From Trametes villosa (lineage: Eukaryota > Basidiomycota > Agaricomycetes > Polyporales > Polyporaceae): a stretch of 64,000 nucleotides of DNA. The position numbers and the translations under genes are program-made. Below, in pieces: positions 34,919-48,240 of this stretch. The stretch is taken from NCBI GenBank assembly GCA_002964805.2, contig PUDQ02000010.1, forward strand, positions 2,356,001-2,420,000, written 5' to 3'. Below the pieces are notes generated by a model. It was not told the DNA's origin and searched no databases. It worked only from the letters and a program-made list of their open reading frames with translations. Position 1 is the stretch's first letter. Every line of letters begins with the position of its first letter.

Positions 34919-37910
34919 TCATGCCTGCGATGCATATGTACGTCAGCCCGCGGGCATACACCGACAGCTGCGAAGGCGGGACGCACCAGGTAGTTATACG
35001 ACTTGCGGTCTTCGCAACGCTCCAAGTACTCGCGCTGGAAGGAGCAACATAATTCAGGGGAAGTACCATGGAGGTGGGGGACGAACGTACCTCGATGAGA
35101 CCTTCTATGCGTTTCTTGATCGCCATGGGGTTCGGCTGGAACCGACTCGCGAGCTGGCGCGTCACCTCATTTACAAGGTCGTTGTGGGTCATGTGCTTCC
35201 GGTCCTTCATGATACGCACGATACATGCCTGTAACATGGAGCCTCAGTAAGTCCAGATCAAACGGCGGCAAGGCTAGTAAACTCGGCGCGGAACGGGTGG
35301 GTACGCACCTCGGTCTGGTGCCGGCGCTCCTCGTCGATACGGTCCTTCGTCTCCTTGCGCTCCTCCGTGTTCTCCACGCGCGACGCAACCGTGCTGATCT
35401 TGATCTTCTGGAGCGGCGCAGAGAATTCCGCGTTGAACGAGAACGAATCGCCCTCGCTGACCTCCCGGCCCGGCGGATGCTTCTTGAGGATCTTGAACTT
35501 TGCGCACGCGAGCGACTGCAGCTGGCGCTTCAGCTCGACGTCGGGGATCGTCGTCGCGGACTTGATCTCCTACGAAAATAAAGTGTGTAAGACACAATGT
35601 ATACCTACAGCGACAGTCCTGGCACTGGGAGGGGACGTACCTGGTACGTGAGGAACTGGTCGTCCAGGATGTCCTCGAAGAGCAAGAGGATGACGAGCGC
35701 GAAGGTAGACACGTTCAGGTCGTGCTTTCTTGACTTGAATTTCACCCGCACGTCCGCGTTCCCGAGAGAGGGTTGCCATGTGAGGCGACGTCCAGAATGT
35801 CGAGAGAGATAGAAGCGCTCGAACGACTTCGAGGCCTCGATGAGCTGTGCAGGGAAGATACACGACGCGGCTGAGTGCGACATAGGCCAGAAGGTCGACG
35901 TCATGACTGTGACGGAGAGGTCGATGTCTTGCTCCTGCGTTTGAGAGTATCAGCAAGCATCCAATACGAGGAGATGTCGCGCATACGACAGCGTTCTTCG
36001 CGAGGTGGTCGCGGTAGGCTTGCATGGTATCTGATGAGATCTTCATGTCGTGGAACATGCCCTCGAGCTTCTGCGTGAACTGGTAGCCGCATTCCACCTT
36101 AAGTTTCGCGAGCATCCCGCGTTCCGCATCGTCGGAGACGGAGCGACCGAGGAGTAGGCGTTTTGCGAGATGCCCTTTGTAGTAACGCTCGAACACATCC
36201 TTGTCCGTGACGAACCGGAAGACAGTGATCGTCTTGTCCAACACGATGTCGACCTCTGTATCCGATTTCTATTGGCGACGTCAATGGAGCAGTGAGACAA
36301 TCATTAACTAGGCTACGTACCCCCTTGAGGCCCTTCTTCAAGTTCTCGTCGATGAATAGTGAGATGTACTCGGGCGACTTCTCGTTCAGGTTGATGAAGG
36401 TCTCGAAAGCCTAGCCACGCGATTACTGCGTAGCCCTACATAAGTCAAGAAGATGGTGTACCTCGTTTAAGCCGCTCTCGAGCTCACGATCACTCTGGAA
36501 GGACTTGCTCCAGATCTTGTCAAACTTATCCTTGAGGTCTAGTACGTCCTGCACCCACTTCAGCGCTAGCGCCAATGTCTGAGAAGCGGCATTTGGAGGA
36601 CGAGCTTTCGCCTTGCCCTTCGCCTTAGCAGAGGGCTCAGCAGCAGCCTCGTCCTCTTGCGACTCTGGCCCGTCGCCGCCGAGTCCGGTGCTGGCGTCGT
36701 TGATCTCCTTGCCCCGACGGATGACAGTTTCCCTAAGAGACTTCCGCAGACAAGGGAGGCCGGCAGAGACCCTGGTGAATAGCCGGTACAGACGCGCCAG
36801 ATCGTCGATCCGATCCGAGTCAATCATAGCATCCAGTCCAGAGTTAGGCATGTTGACCACAGTCCACAGATGCGCCGAGACCAGGTGCTTCTCAAGTATT
36901 CGTTGCAAGGGAAGGCTCGTCAATGTTGACAGGATGTGGTGCGTCCGGGATTCTTCTTCCTGGAAGCGTGCCTCAACCTGTCAAACATAAGTGGACACGC
37001 CCTCCACTGCACGACATATGACCTACTCTTCGAAGGTACTCGGGCGCGTCACAACTCTCCAGCAGCCTCTCGCCTTCGGCCTTGTAGAACGTCTCGCTCT
37101 CCTTGAGGACGGCCGGCTCGACATCCCTGCGGTAAAGCGAGACAGCTTCACGACTATCCGTGTCTGTGAGCTGAATGAAGACGTCCACGCAGCCCTTCAC
37201 GGATGAACGGTTGATTGTGTACCCGTCGCGCTCGATCTGGATGAGGGTGAGGATGGCGGATATGACATGGTCTTCGATTGGTGGTCGGATGATGTGCTTG
37301 ATGAACAGAATAAGGCCCTGATCCCATATCTTCGGCACATGCGCGGTCTTCGTATACACGCGGTCCTAGAAGCAGATTTGAGCGTTGCGAGGGAATGCCG
37401 CAGGGGGCGGACTCACCATGTACTTTAGAACATCCCCCAACTTCGACACGCTCGACGTGTGGTCGTCCCAGACCTTCTTCAACGCTTTGAGCAGCATCTC
37501 TCCCTCTTGGCTCTTCTGCACAGGGTCATTCGTCACGCCAGTGGGGAATGCAGGGATGATGTACTCCTTGGCGAGCTTCTCCAAGTTGTCCGCTACGAGC
37601 TGCGTTGCGCCCTTGTACAGCCTGTCGCCGTTCTTGTAAAGCACCATGTTGTACGCATATCGATGGTTCTCCTCGAACGACAGGTTCGCCGCGTTGTGAT
37701 TCTGGATCTCGACGATGTTCCTGGAGAGCTTCGCCCATGTCTCGTCCATAGAGATGTCGGGCCCATGCTACAGCACGGTCAGTCGGCGCAAAGTATACTC
37801 TGTAGCACGTGTCATACCTTCTGCACGGGTCTCTGTTATAGACGGTTAGACACGAACACCCCCAATGGCATTGCGGATCGCCTCACAATTCGAGCCTTGC
37901 CCCCTCGCAT
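34919..37910 (-). CDS. CUL3: cullin-3 scaffold of BTB-type ubiquitin ligases
   Basis: CUL3 holds BTB substrate receptors and Rbx1. Exon 1 is 37887-37910 (MRGGKARI, only 24 bases), exon 2 a 15-base micro-exon at 37818-37832 (RPVQK), and exon 3 starts at 37767 with [20 protein letters not shown]. The cullin repeats follow ([37 protein letters not shown], [20 protein letters not shown]). The cullin homology domain has [40 protein letters not shown] and [18 protein letters not shown]. The C-terminal winged helix with the neddylation site reads [20 protein letters not shown] and [20 protein letters not shown] (neddylated Lys in the IVRIMK context). A last intron puts only the codons for Ala and stop on the final exon, giving SYNYLA. 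The gene is convergent with DnaJ, 173 bases apart. Confidence 0.94.
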
Positions 37911-38482
37911 TCGCGGTGGCACTTCAAGTGAACCAGTCGGTATATGCTCCTCACAACATCAAACTTGACATACCCGAGGCCATGTTTGTCGCGCAGAAAG
38001 ATTATCGGGGTCACCAGAGCTGAGGGGGCTGTATGCGGAATGAGAAGAGTAGCGGTGGCGGCAAGGGCCTGCGGCAAGAAGACATGGAGAGCAAGCGCTC
38101 GCGCGCGTCCGTGACCTCATGCTAACAGACGCCCGGTCAAGCGCTATACATGCCGCCATGCCAATCAGTCGCATATGGGAGAATGGTCTCCGAACAACCT
38201 TCTCTTCCTTCGCGTCTTCTTTGTATCTAGCGACTACTAGCACTAGCGATTACAGTAGTGGAAAGGGGCGTCTTCATGGGTACAGGTGGGGTTGTGGTGG
38301 TCAATACAGCGATGTTACTGATGCAGCGGCAGGCGGAGGCGGTGGGCGGGGAACAGCGAGCGAATGCAACGACGGCGAAAGATGGCGAGTGTAGATGGAA
38401 GGGTAATGTACTACTAGACAGCAAATGGGCGGGGCGTAACGGGGTCGGTCGTGGCAATAATGTACGTCGGGGCGTCGTCGGT
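37911..38482. other. intergenic between CUL3 and exportin-T
   Basis: The CUL3 promoter and the exportin-T 3' flank share this 570-base stretch. No gene was seen. Confidence 0.5.
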
Positions 38483-41400
38483 TCATGATCCAGCGCGCGA
38501 CGCGCGCACGAAGTCTGTGAAGTATTTGCGGAACGCCTTCCCGTCGAGCTCGCGCATCTTCGTCGCGAACTCCGCGGCGGTCGCCGGCGGCCAGTTCTGG
38601 GAAGGGAGGAAGACGGAGACGAGGAAGTCGAATGCCTCTTGCCCTCGGATCTTCAAGACCGTCTGCAGGAGGTTGGCGATTTCTTGCAGGACCTGCGTGT
38701 AACTGGTCAGAATCCTTGCGTACCAGAGCGAAAACATGATGTCTTACAACAACGATCTGTCCATCCTTGATGTTGAACTGAGGTAGTGACAGGACAGCAA
38801 AGGCCGTGGGAATCACACGTTCGTAGACGAAACGCTCGAAACCAGGGAACACTTGTTGGCCTCCCGGGGTCTTCGGAGGTTCTGCCCACGCGGTAACGCA
38901 ACGGCCGAAGAACGAGAACGCAGTCTTCTCGCTCGAGGGGTCCGAGGGGTCCTCTGCCAGTTGGAGCATGCTCTCCAGGAGGTTCTCCAACTGTCCCTTG
39001 TTTCCTGGCGAAGCGGGTTAGGAACGATGAGAATTTACGGTGAGAAGAAGGGCTCACTGTCCGAGATGAAAACAGTATGTAGCTTCGAGGAAATGATGCT
39101 GGTAAGAAGGCCGAGGTATGCCCGCTTAGTATCGACGTGTGTGACCTGATCGTCGGTGCCAGTGACAGGCTGGGCCAGGATACCGTTGATGTGCGAACTG
39201 AGCGGGCCGATGAGCTGATCCAGAACGTCCAACATGTCCTCCTATACCCTGGTCAGCGTGTGCGTCGAGAGCAGGTGCGAACCGCAATACCTGAAGCTTG
39301 TGAATAGACAGGCCGATGAAGTTCATGAAGTCGATCAGCTCTGTTGGCTCGAAATGCGCAAGGAGGTCTGCCATGAGCGTCGGAATGAGCTGCGCGACGG
39401 TCGAACCTGTCGTCGCCAAGATACGCGCGAAAGCGAAGCGGGTCTAACATACAGCGTTGAGTTTCGAAGCACACACCATGTGCACAAGAAGACCTACCGC
39501 ATCCCGAACGACCCTGAAGACGTTCATGGCTTCTAGACAAACCAAGATGGCCTGGCCAACCTCGCGGAACACATCGAGCGGCGGAGCGATCCAATTCTCC
39601 GGAACGGGGTTCGGGTATTCAGGGAAGCCCTTCGCGATGTTGCCCAGCGCCATGATGATGTGGTGCACCTTCAGGATCGGGAGCACGTCATCCGGACCCT
39701 TCACCGCGCGCAAGCTGGCAGAGAGCTCGTCTAGCAGTGGCCGGACAACCGAGAGCAGGACAGCCGCAGCCTGGTCGGGAGTCTTGTGCAGGAGCGAGAC
39801 GAGCGTGCCTGTCGCTTCGAAGAGGTACAGCTGTGAGTCGAAGATCGAAGGCGCCGCGACAGCTTCCTGCAGGATATCTTGCGACTCTGGGTTCTCCAGT
39901 TCCGGAAGCTCGACCTGGATCACAAGGAGATCGCGGATGCTGTCGAGTAGCGAGACGGCGACTTCGGGCGAAATCTCGTTCCGGTCTTCTCGGATGAAGC
40001 GGTAGAAGAGGTAGTAGACTCGGGAACGAGTGCTCGACTCTGGGCTATGCAAGCCGCTGCGATAGAAAAGTGAGCAAACGTGTACGCACATTCCGACACT
40101 TGACCGCCTACCGAACGTCAAGCATAGCCTGGAGGGTCGGCATGATGCACTCTTTCCGGACCTTGAAGAAGTCGCCATAGCGAGCCACCGTCTCGAAAAA
40201 CTGCATCGCCACCGTTTTGTGCGGGTACGCAGAGATGCCCGACCGAATGAGCGCATACAGCATCTCGCCGTGGCTGGTTAGTGGGTATTCCGAGTAGTCC
40301 GTCTCTTTTCGCTTGTCCCTCTGCACTGCGGGAGCCTGGCAGAACGCAGCTCGCCCCTTGCCACCAGCTAGAATATACATGAGACAGTTGTTGCCCGCAA
40401 GTACCTGAACACTCACTCTTGTTGATCTCGCCAAAGATGTACACAAGGTAGATGGCGAGTTCCGCGTCGTTCCACTTCAGGTTGACGCCGTTTTGGTAGG
40501 CGGTGAGGGTGTTGAGCGCCAATGTCCTCACGGATTCTGTTACCAGCTCAGGGTCGATCATGAGGGTAGAATCCATGAATGTCCGGAGTTCCTGTAGTAC
40601 CTCGTTAGCCGGGGGTAAAACATGGATTCTTACAAGAGACCAACCTTGCGCAGATCCTCGAAGGCGGCCTTGTCGTCCTCATCCATGTCTTCTGGATCTG
40701 ACTCTTCATCCCACTTGAGCTTCTCGAGAATTACAGTAAGCAAAGACGAGAGGAAGGAGCGTTTTGAGGGGTCTAGTGGTTCTGAGGATGATTTTCGTTG
40801 TCGCTTATACTGCACCGAGGCATTAGCCCCGCGCTGGTATCCAAGGATGCAGTGCCACTCACGCTGAGTAGGATTGTCTGGAGTAATGGGAAGACGGTAG
40901 AGCACGTGTCGTCATACTCGTCCGCCATGAAGCGGAGCATAACGGGAAGGATCTGGTTGAGCAGCTGAGCCCCTTCTGAGCGGACGTTCTCGTCCGGGCA
41001 CTCCTAAACCAAACGGTCATGTCTACTCCCAACGGCAAAAATACGGGGCGCACTCACGTCCGTCAACTTGCACAGCTCCAAACCGAGGATGTTGAGCAGC
41101 TTACCGAGAGCCTCGCGATAAGACTCCTCGCCCTCGTCGATGTCGGACCCGCGGCTCGTCTGCTCTGCGCGCGTCTTCTCCTCCAGCGCTTGGAGGACCT
41201 GACCCAAGGACAGTACCTTGATCAACTGAAGTTTGTCCCCAGGCTCTTTCAGACCTTTGGCGACGATGCGAGTGAGCGCAAGAGAGGTGGCGAGGCGGAT
41301 GGGCAGGGAGGCGTCGGACAGCAGCGTGAAGAGCAGAGGCACAGTATCTCGCGTGACCGTGAGGTTGATGTCGATCCATCCGACATACGAGGCAAAGGTT

Positions 41401-42266
41401 CTGATGCCCCAGTCGACCACTTCCACGGCGGAGTCGAGCTCTCGTTCTGAGGATGCGGACGGGCCCTCCTTGCGTAGTCGCGCCATACGCTCTACCCCGT
41501 CGGCCACGATCGTGAGGACCGCTTCGTTGATGCGCGCAGCATCTCGTTCCCGGACAGCGTCCCGGACGCGGGTGTCGCGTGCATGGCGTTCGGAGGTGAA
41601 CTGACGCGCGGCCTTGATGATCTGGTCTGCGACCTCTCCGGAAATTTCTAGGACGAGATGGAACAGGAGTAGGGAGACATGCGGGTTGAAGGTCGTCTGA
41701 GAGGTAGACTCGGGTGGATGAATGAGGGCGAAGAAGTCGGTGAAGAATGTTGGCCACTTGTCGATGTAGGTGCAGAGGAAGAAGAGCGTGAGGGTATGCG
41801 CGAACTTGTTGCGCAGGACTAGAGTACGGTCAGACCACCGGGATCCGCAGGCTGCATAGGTACTCACACGAGGCGTCGGCTTCTGCAGTGCCGTAGAGGT
41901 ATTCCGTCTGGATGTAGTTGAGGATGGATTGTTGTAGTGTCGCGAACATCTCGTCATCTAGTGGCTCAAAACTACACCGCGCACGCCGACTTCAATGCCT
42001 TCCCCGCCATCGCGTGCTCGCATACACACTCACCGGTTGTCCAGAAACTCGTCCAGCACGCGAAGCGCAAAGAAGCGGACCTGCGCCGGATGTTTCCTGC
42101 GGCCATCCGGACCCGCTTCGACGAACACAGCGAGCGCAAGTCTCCAGGCAGAGCTGTTTTGTTGGATGGCGGACAAGTACTCGAGGGCTTGCTGGTGCAG
42201 CGAGCTCTGTGAGGGATCGGAGGCAATCAAGATCGCCTGGACGAATTGGTTTAGGTCCTGCTCCAT
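38483..42266 (-). CDS. LOS1: exportin-T (tRNA nuclear export receptor)
   Basis: Los1/Xpot is an importin-beta superfamily receptor that carries mature tRNAs out of the nucleus with Ran-GTP. The start at 42266 reads MEQDLNQFVQAILIASDPSQ and continues ALEYLSAIQQNSSAWRLALA. The HEAT-like body follows, for example NKFAHTLTLFFLCTYIDKWP, FNPHVSLLLFHLVLEISGEV, FASYVGWIDINLTVTRDTVP and LPIRLATSLALTRIVAKGLK. Further exons carry KWNDAELAIYLVYIFGEINK, EYPLTSHGEMLYALIRSGIS and YYLFYRFIREDRNEISPEVA. The last exon is VLQEIANLLQTVLKIRGQEA and on to FVRASRAGS and stop at 38483. The length of around 1,050 residues fits the family. About ten introns interrupt it. It is on the same strand as CUL3 and the F-box gene, with separate promoters. 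Confidence 0.93.
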
Positions 42267-42764
42267 GCTGAGAGGAAGTGTCGCCAGAGACGACGAGGGA
42301 GGAAGAGGAAGAGGTATTGTGTCCGAGTCGAGCTCTGTCTGTGGCTTTCTGCGGGATGTCTACGCCACGGCCGGCGATTATCTTAATCTTTCACGGCCAC
42401 GTGCTTTTATGAGATCGACCAAAGCACAGATCCGTCGCGCCGCTGGGCCGTTCTTTGTCGCTCTCAGAGGCGTACGACGAGTAGAAAGAAGTGGTAAGAG
42501 TGATAGCAAGAGTTTTGTCGACGGTGAGGTTATGTGCAGCGAGAAATTCGAGTCAAGAGTCGTCATTGGAATGCAGTACGCCCACGTGAGACGCGTATCA
42601 TTATAACGCGTCTCGGGCTCGCGTAAACACGCGAGCCACACAAGGGCAAGACAAAACCATCGTCAGAAGTCCTCGATGTGTATAGCAAAGTCTATAAAGA
42701 AACATGCGGGTGCAAGTATGTAAGGTCATTAGACACAGCTCAGGGCGAGATCCCTTCGACAACG
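42267..42764. other. intergenic upstream of exportin-T
   Basis: Promoter of exportin-T and 3' flank of the F-box gene. The frames that cross it are antisense or featureless. Confidence 0.5.
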
Positions 42765-44454
42765 TCATACGAAATCCAGGATATATACATTACCGTCGTA
42801 CATCCCCAAGCACAACCTCCCCGTAACCTCGTCGAAAGCCAGAGAATGACACATGTTCGGCGTGAACGGCAGCTCCGGGTCGGGCGGCAAGAGCATCCCC
42901 ACCTTCGCCGTGCCGGTGCGCGGGTCGTATGCGAGCTTCATCACCCGATTCAGCTGCGTCTCCCAGTTGTGCTCCAGCCACACCCCGCGAATGCCCAGCG
43001 CGCCCACCTGCGCGAGCTGTGCGGACGATTCGTCTCCGATAGGGAAGTCCTTCGACGACATCCCGGTGAGAGAGACCGTTTCCGCTGCGACGTCGAATGA
43101 GAATCGGAGGAGCTGTGCGCTATGGGGATGGACGGAGTGGTAGAACATCACCGCTGCGAGGCTAGGAGAAGAAGTCGCAGGGGAGACTTGGGCAATGTGG
43201 TGGCCGGGGACGGCCATCGGAGTAGGGCCGGTGAACTCAGCGACCATGCGTCCCAGATCCGTGTAGGCGTAGTCATCGTCGGGATCGTCGGTGGGATCGG
43301 CGGCTGGAGGGCTGCCACGCGGGCTGCCACTCAGAGGGGTCGAGAACGGATTCGGAATGCGGTATACTCGCACAGCGAAATCTTCGTTCACCTCCCCGAC
43401 TAGGAAGAGGTAATCTCCCCACACACGGACCCACAGGAAGGAGAATGACTATGGAAAGAATAATGTAAGAGTCGCGGATAACCTTTAGAGACACGAAGAT
43501 CTCGAAGCTGACCTGAGCGAAGCGGGGATCCACCCATTTAGTCGCGCCTGTCTCGGGGTTGACGAAGAGGATCTGCAAGGAACCGGCCCCTCCACCGGTA
43601 TCCAGCGCGAATATCGTAACGATCAACAGACGGTCGTGTGCGGCAATTTCGTGGATGATAGGACGGAGATGCGGCGCGCGAGGGTGGGGCACGATCTGCA
43701 GTTGTTTCGACTTCACTGGAGGGTATGTAGGGTATACGCCGTACGGCAGATTCTGGCCGTCCTGCAGTGATATAGAATGCACCTCGATAACCCTATTCCA
43801 GCAAAACGTGAGTACTCTGGCAGTGCATACATGCCGATATACTCACTCTCGGTGGTCGCACACTCCGACTACCAGGGTGGCGAGGTCCCCCTCGCTAGCT
43901 TGAACAAGCGTACAGCTGCGGTAGATACCCGAGATCTCGGTGGACCATACGCGGTGCGAGTTTGACACATCTTCAAGATTCCATAGGCTCATACGCGTGT
44001 ACCACGACTCGCGCTTGAGAGTGCGCTGTGCAGTCCAGAGCCACTTCCCCCCGGGGAGGAACTGCATCTGATCGACATACTGGCCGCTCTTGTCGTCAAT
44101 CAACGCGCGCACCCCCCGCACACGCGTTCGAGTAGCCCGCCAGTTCGCGTCCAAGCGATACGCCCGGATTGCGAGCCGCTGCAACTCATCTCCGGGGAGC
44201 GCGGATGGAGATGTATTGAACGGTAGGTCGAGGGGGAGCGGGAACGAGGCTGCAAGACGATGCCAGATGTAATCGTTGCCGCCAAACGCGTGCAGGGTGC
44301 GACACGTCTACGAGCCCATTCCGGCGCGGGGTCAGTAGACCATCACACGACGATACTTGGCAACCGCATTCACCTTGCGCAACGCTAGGACGTCCGGGAC
44401 GCCGAGGTAGAGGAGAACATCAAGTAGTATGTCATCAGGGAGGTTCGTGAGCAT
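42765..44454 (-). CDS. F-box protein with beta-propeller-like C-terminal part
   Basis: F-box proteins recruit substrates to SCF ubiquitin ligases. The start at 44454 gives MLTNLPDDILLDVLLYLGVP and DVLALRKV, a standard F-box; exons for the end of the motif follow downstream (HAFGGNDYIWHRLAASFPLP). The rest resembles other basidiomycete F-box proteins with a seven-bladed-like region: DQMQFLPGGKWLWTAQRTLK, RMSLWNLEDVSNSHRVW, LRPIIHEIAAHDRLLIVTIF and WGDYLFLVGEVNEDFAVRVY. It ends LAFDEVTGRLCLGMYDGNVY and ILDFV, stop at 42765. No WD-repeat signature is clear enough to name. The substrate is unknown. CUL3 lies 5 kb away, but F-box proteins pair with CUL1, so no joint function should be read from this. 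Confidence 0.82.
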
Positions 44455-45308
44455 GCCTTTGCACCCAGGGCGTGGTGGTGGGGGAGAAAGGAGACATCGA
44501 CCTGACTCGGGATGGCCGGACTCAAGAACGGAAGCATGCCGCCAGTGCATGTGCTTGAGTCGGTGGGCTGCTCTAGATTATCTGATAAGATTAGATTGGC
44601 GACGCTTAACGCCACCCGATCACACTCGCAGTACCGGCGCAAGGCCGACTGCAACGCTTTCACCCAAACCTCCACGTCTGTCCTGCGCTCATCGAGTCCA
44701 CAGCTCTACGTGGGACCATCTTGAGACTACACGACAGCTCAAATATTTGAGTTAGGTTACGATCACTTCCTGAGCGCGCGCAGTGGGAAAGGCAGCCTGC
44801 GCAGTGCGGACGGGACCGCGCAGGCCACTGCCTTGGCTTGCAATTCGGAAAGCCGCGCATTCCGTTAGTGCGTGTCGGCCACGCATATCATTGCTAACGT
44901 GCACGTGGAAGAGCGTGTATCACGCAGCAATCACAAAGACATAGTCAACGGCCATGAGGCGGTCTGCAGATTACATCGTGTGCGCAACAACTCTCTGAGC
45001 CAACGAGCTCTGATCTGCCTGTATGGCGGCCATGAGAGCTGCAATGCTCACAAACATGAGATCTTATAAGCTAGAAAGACCAGCCATTGCATGGCGTATC
45101 GTGTAGTGCTCGCGAACATCTCACACGAACTCCCAGGAGAGAGGGCGAGCGCAGCCTGATAAGATAACTCGGGAGTCGGTACGTAGCCTATTTCGGGCAA
45201 ACACTCGTCAACTGCTCGGCATATAAGCCACCTTTGCCGCCCTCCCCTATCCTCCACATTACCACTCACCCTCACTCTGACTGAGCGACGTGCTCAGTCG
45301 CACCCGCC
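44455..45308. promoter_or_regulatory. divergent intergenic region, F-box and membrane-protein genes
   Basis: 854 bases between divergent start codons. There is no recognised gene, and the short frames here carry no homology. Confidence 0.45.
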
Positions 45309-47726
45309 ATGGATCCGAACGATCTCAACAGCCTGTCCGAGGTCGAGAGCCTCTCCGACTCGGACTGGCTCGACATTAGCAGCAGGAACGACTCGGACGC
45401 CAGTGATCGCGAGGATCTCGAGTCTGACTACCGCCCCCCGTCCCGTCGCTCTGTCGCCAGCACTGGGAGCTCGCGTGAAGGCGACATACAGGGGTGGGAG
45501 GGCATCGTCGAGGACAGCGCAGATGAGGCGCCTCCGGCACCTGTGGCGGCACCCCTCGGTACGCTCACCGACCCCCGCCTCGCTCACCTCTCCCTCTCGT
45601 TCCGCACAGTGGCGCTCTCAGAGTCGGCCATGGCAAGGCACGCCGCACTCGTCGACCCAGAGGAAGAGCAGCGCGTGAAGGATGGGCTCGACCAGAGCAT
45701 GGTCAGCACGCTCAGCGGCTCTGGCTCCGGCTCGCGCTCGAACTCCCTCAACGGGTCCGCGGTGCACACCTCCGTCGTCCACTCCCGCGACATGCGCCTC
45801 TCGTTCCCCGATCCGCTCACCAGCCCCCGAGCCGAGTCGCTCAGCCCCTCGTACGAGGATATCTCGATGCCGACCGACACCGATCTGAGCCCCTCCGACG
45901 GGGTCACGCAGCCCCCTCTGCATTCCGAAGAGGCCTCCGCAGCTCCCGTCTCCACACCACCCGCAGCTGATCCGAGCACGACTCCAACGCTCGAGGTCGC
46001 GCGGGCCGGCGGGGACGACGCGTGTGCGCGCACGGACGTCAATTCAAGCTTCATTGTCGACTTCTACATTGTGCTATACGGCGCCTCCTCGGAGATCAAG
46101 CACCGCGTCACTCACAGGCTGCTTGAGAAGCTTACGACCGCCACCGGGTGCGGATTCTCCGCGCTGCTGCCGCAGATAGACGTTCCGCGCAACATCCGTA
46201 CGCTTGTGAATGGCGGGCGGGCGACGCACTACATAATCTCAGTGATTGACCGCACGGGAGAGGTAGGTTCTATTCTCATCCGCCCGGTGAACCTCACTTC
46301 ATCCATCTATAGCCGGGGTCTTTTGCCGCTCTTACAGGGAAGCCGTCGCTCGCGGTCGTATTCCTTCCGTCGGCATTCAAGGCCGTTCCTGAGCATACAC
46401 TCTATCTTCCGGTTCTGACCCAGGAGTCGGAGGAAGACGACGACGACCTATTCGAGTCCAGCGATCGTCTGCTCGACGCCGAACAAGCCTGGCAGGCCCT
46501 CGGCATCGCCAAGAACCGAGTCATCTCTGGGCTCATCACTGCCGGCGAGTCAGCAGTGGTGGAAGAAGACGAAATCGAGCGTGCTTCCCCTGCTCGCGTA
46601 GCACGTGCTCTGCGGCCGCTGCTCCCATGGACGCAAGCGTGGACCGCTCAATGCTTGAAATCGCGCCATGCGTTCACCATGTGAGCGCACATTCTATTCG
46701 TCAGAACCGCCCAACTGACTTGCATGCAGATTCGCGATCCTCTCCATAGTGCTCGGATATCTGATGAACGGGTCTCTCCCGTTCGCATCCGGCGTGCGCC
46801 GCGCGACACCGACGATAGGAGCCCATTCGCCGACGCTGCCGTCGACCGCAGTCACGAACATGTCCGCGTCCGTCCCCGGACCCACGTCCTCAGGCACGGC
46901 ATTGATCTCGCACTCGCTCAAGGACTTCGCTCTCGCGGTCCTGAGCCCCTTCCCCGTGGCGTCCACCTCGTCGGTCGCCACGAAGGCGCTTCCCTCTCCC
47001 ACCGCGTCTGCGGTACCGGACCCTGCGCCGGAAGCCGGCGTCCCGTCTGAATGCGAGTGCGGCTGCGGCCTGATCACCTGGCCCGCGAAGAACAAGCCGA
47101 CAACGGATATCGCGCTTCGCCCTACTCCGCCCTCCCCGTCGTTGGCCGGGCAGTTCACCAAGGGCGGAATCTCTATGGTCACGCCCGCGGCTCCGGTCAG
47201 CGGCAAGGGCAAGGCTCGCGCAACCGAGGACGACTCGCTCTACGCACTCAGCACCCGCATCGCCGGCGCACTCACCGAGTACCTCGACACCTGCATCAAT
47301 TTCGGCGCCACCCGCAACGATGCACAGGAGATCCTCGACGCCCTGGATGAACTCGGGCAGGCTATCGGACGGCAGACGGACGAGGTGCGCGCACAGACGG
47401 AGATGATAGTGGAGGAGGTGCGCCAGACGATTCGGGCGCGCCACGAGCGGGCGCGTTCGCGGGCGAAGGAGATCCGTGCCGCCGGCGAACGCTGGCTGTC
47501 GTCGGTGTCGGAGGTCAGCGCGCGCGTGCGCGACAGGGTCGGCCAAGCCAAGGAGAACGCACGCGTCCTCCGGGAGGCCGTGGTGTCTAGGCACACCCGA
47601 CGGGAGGAGGCGCGTCGGGCGCGGCAGGACCGCCGCGAGACCCGGAGGGAGGGACGTCGAGAGCGTCGGTGGGAGCGTCGCGCAGAGAGATGGGCGCGCT
47701 CAGGTGAGCCCGTCGTCGGGGTGTGA
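45309..47726 (+). CDS. basidiomycete conserved membrane protein of unknown function
   Basis: I recognise no named family. Exon 1 starts MDPNDLNSLSEVESLSDSDW and LDISS, an acidic Ser-rich leader. Long Ser/Pro-rich disorder follows to about residue 250, then a globular-looking segment (FIVDFYIVLYGASSEIKHRV, LLPQIDVPRNIRTLVNGGRA, HYIISVIDRTGE). Introns at about 46264 and 46683 are bridged to GKPSLAVVFLPSAFKAVPEH and, across the second intron, HAFT-IFAILSIVLGYLMNG, the only clear transmembrane helix. The C-terminal third is a long Arg/Glu-rich coiled coil (QTDEVRAQTEMIVEEVRQTI, TRREEARRARQDRRETRREG). One membrane pass with disordered and coiled-coil sides suggests an organelle tether or scaffold, which is inference. 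It is about 750 residues. Confidence 0.7.
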
Positions 47727-48044
47727 GACGCGAAGGTGACTTTGCGTCGATTTGCCATGGACTATATGGATTTCCTGTATCTCTCCTCTCATCGGTTTCT
47801 TCTTGTGTATGTTGCGTTCAGGATGTATGATATGACGAAGGAAGATGTATGTATGTAACTATATGTTGATAGAACATCAATCACAGCGGATTTCGTGTAA
47901 GTAGCCCTATCCTGACAGCATCTCGCTTCGCGCTCTCACCAGGGCCTGTTGGCTGCGAAGGAGGCGGGAGTCTTCATGGCGCGGTATTTTTCCACGTGTT
48001 CTGGGAACACAGCATAGCTCTGGCTGGATGGGCGCAACGGCACA
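47727..48044. other. 3' flank of the membrane-protein gene
   Basis: AT-richer 3' flank with no gene. It ends at the front block of the split repeat copy C. Confidence 0.45.
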
Positions 48045-48240
48045 GGTGGCTGGCGGGACGACTCGGACGCCACGAGGCTACCGGACTGCAGCGGCTGACG
48101 ATATCGGGCGATGTGACGTTGGGTGAAGAGAAACATACAGCGTCGAATGGGCGGCCGCGTTTGCACGTGCGCCATTTTCTACCAAACAAAGTCCTGGCCG
48201 ATCGCGTTCAAGTCAGCCTCGTCCGCCGCCGTATATCAAC
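48045..48240 (+). repeat. front block of repeat copy C, cut at its TATA box
   Basis: It matches the front block of copies A, B, D and E (GCCACGAGGCTACCGGACTG, GATATCGGGCGATGTGA, GGGTGAAGAGAAACATACAG, CAGCCTCGTCCGCCGCCGTA). It stops at GTATATCAAC, where the others continue with CTGGCC. The continuation starts at about 50897. Confidence 0.75.
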
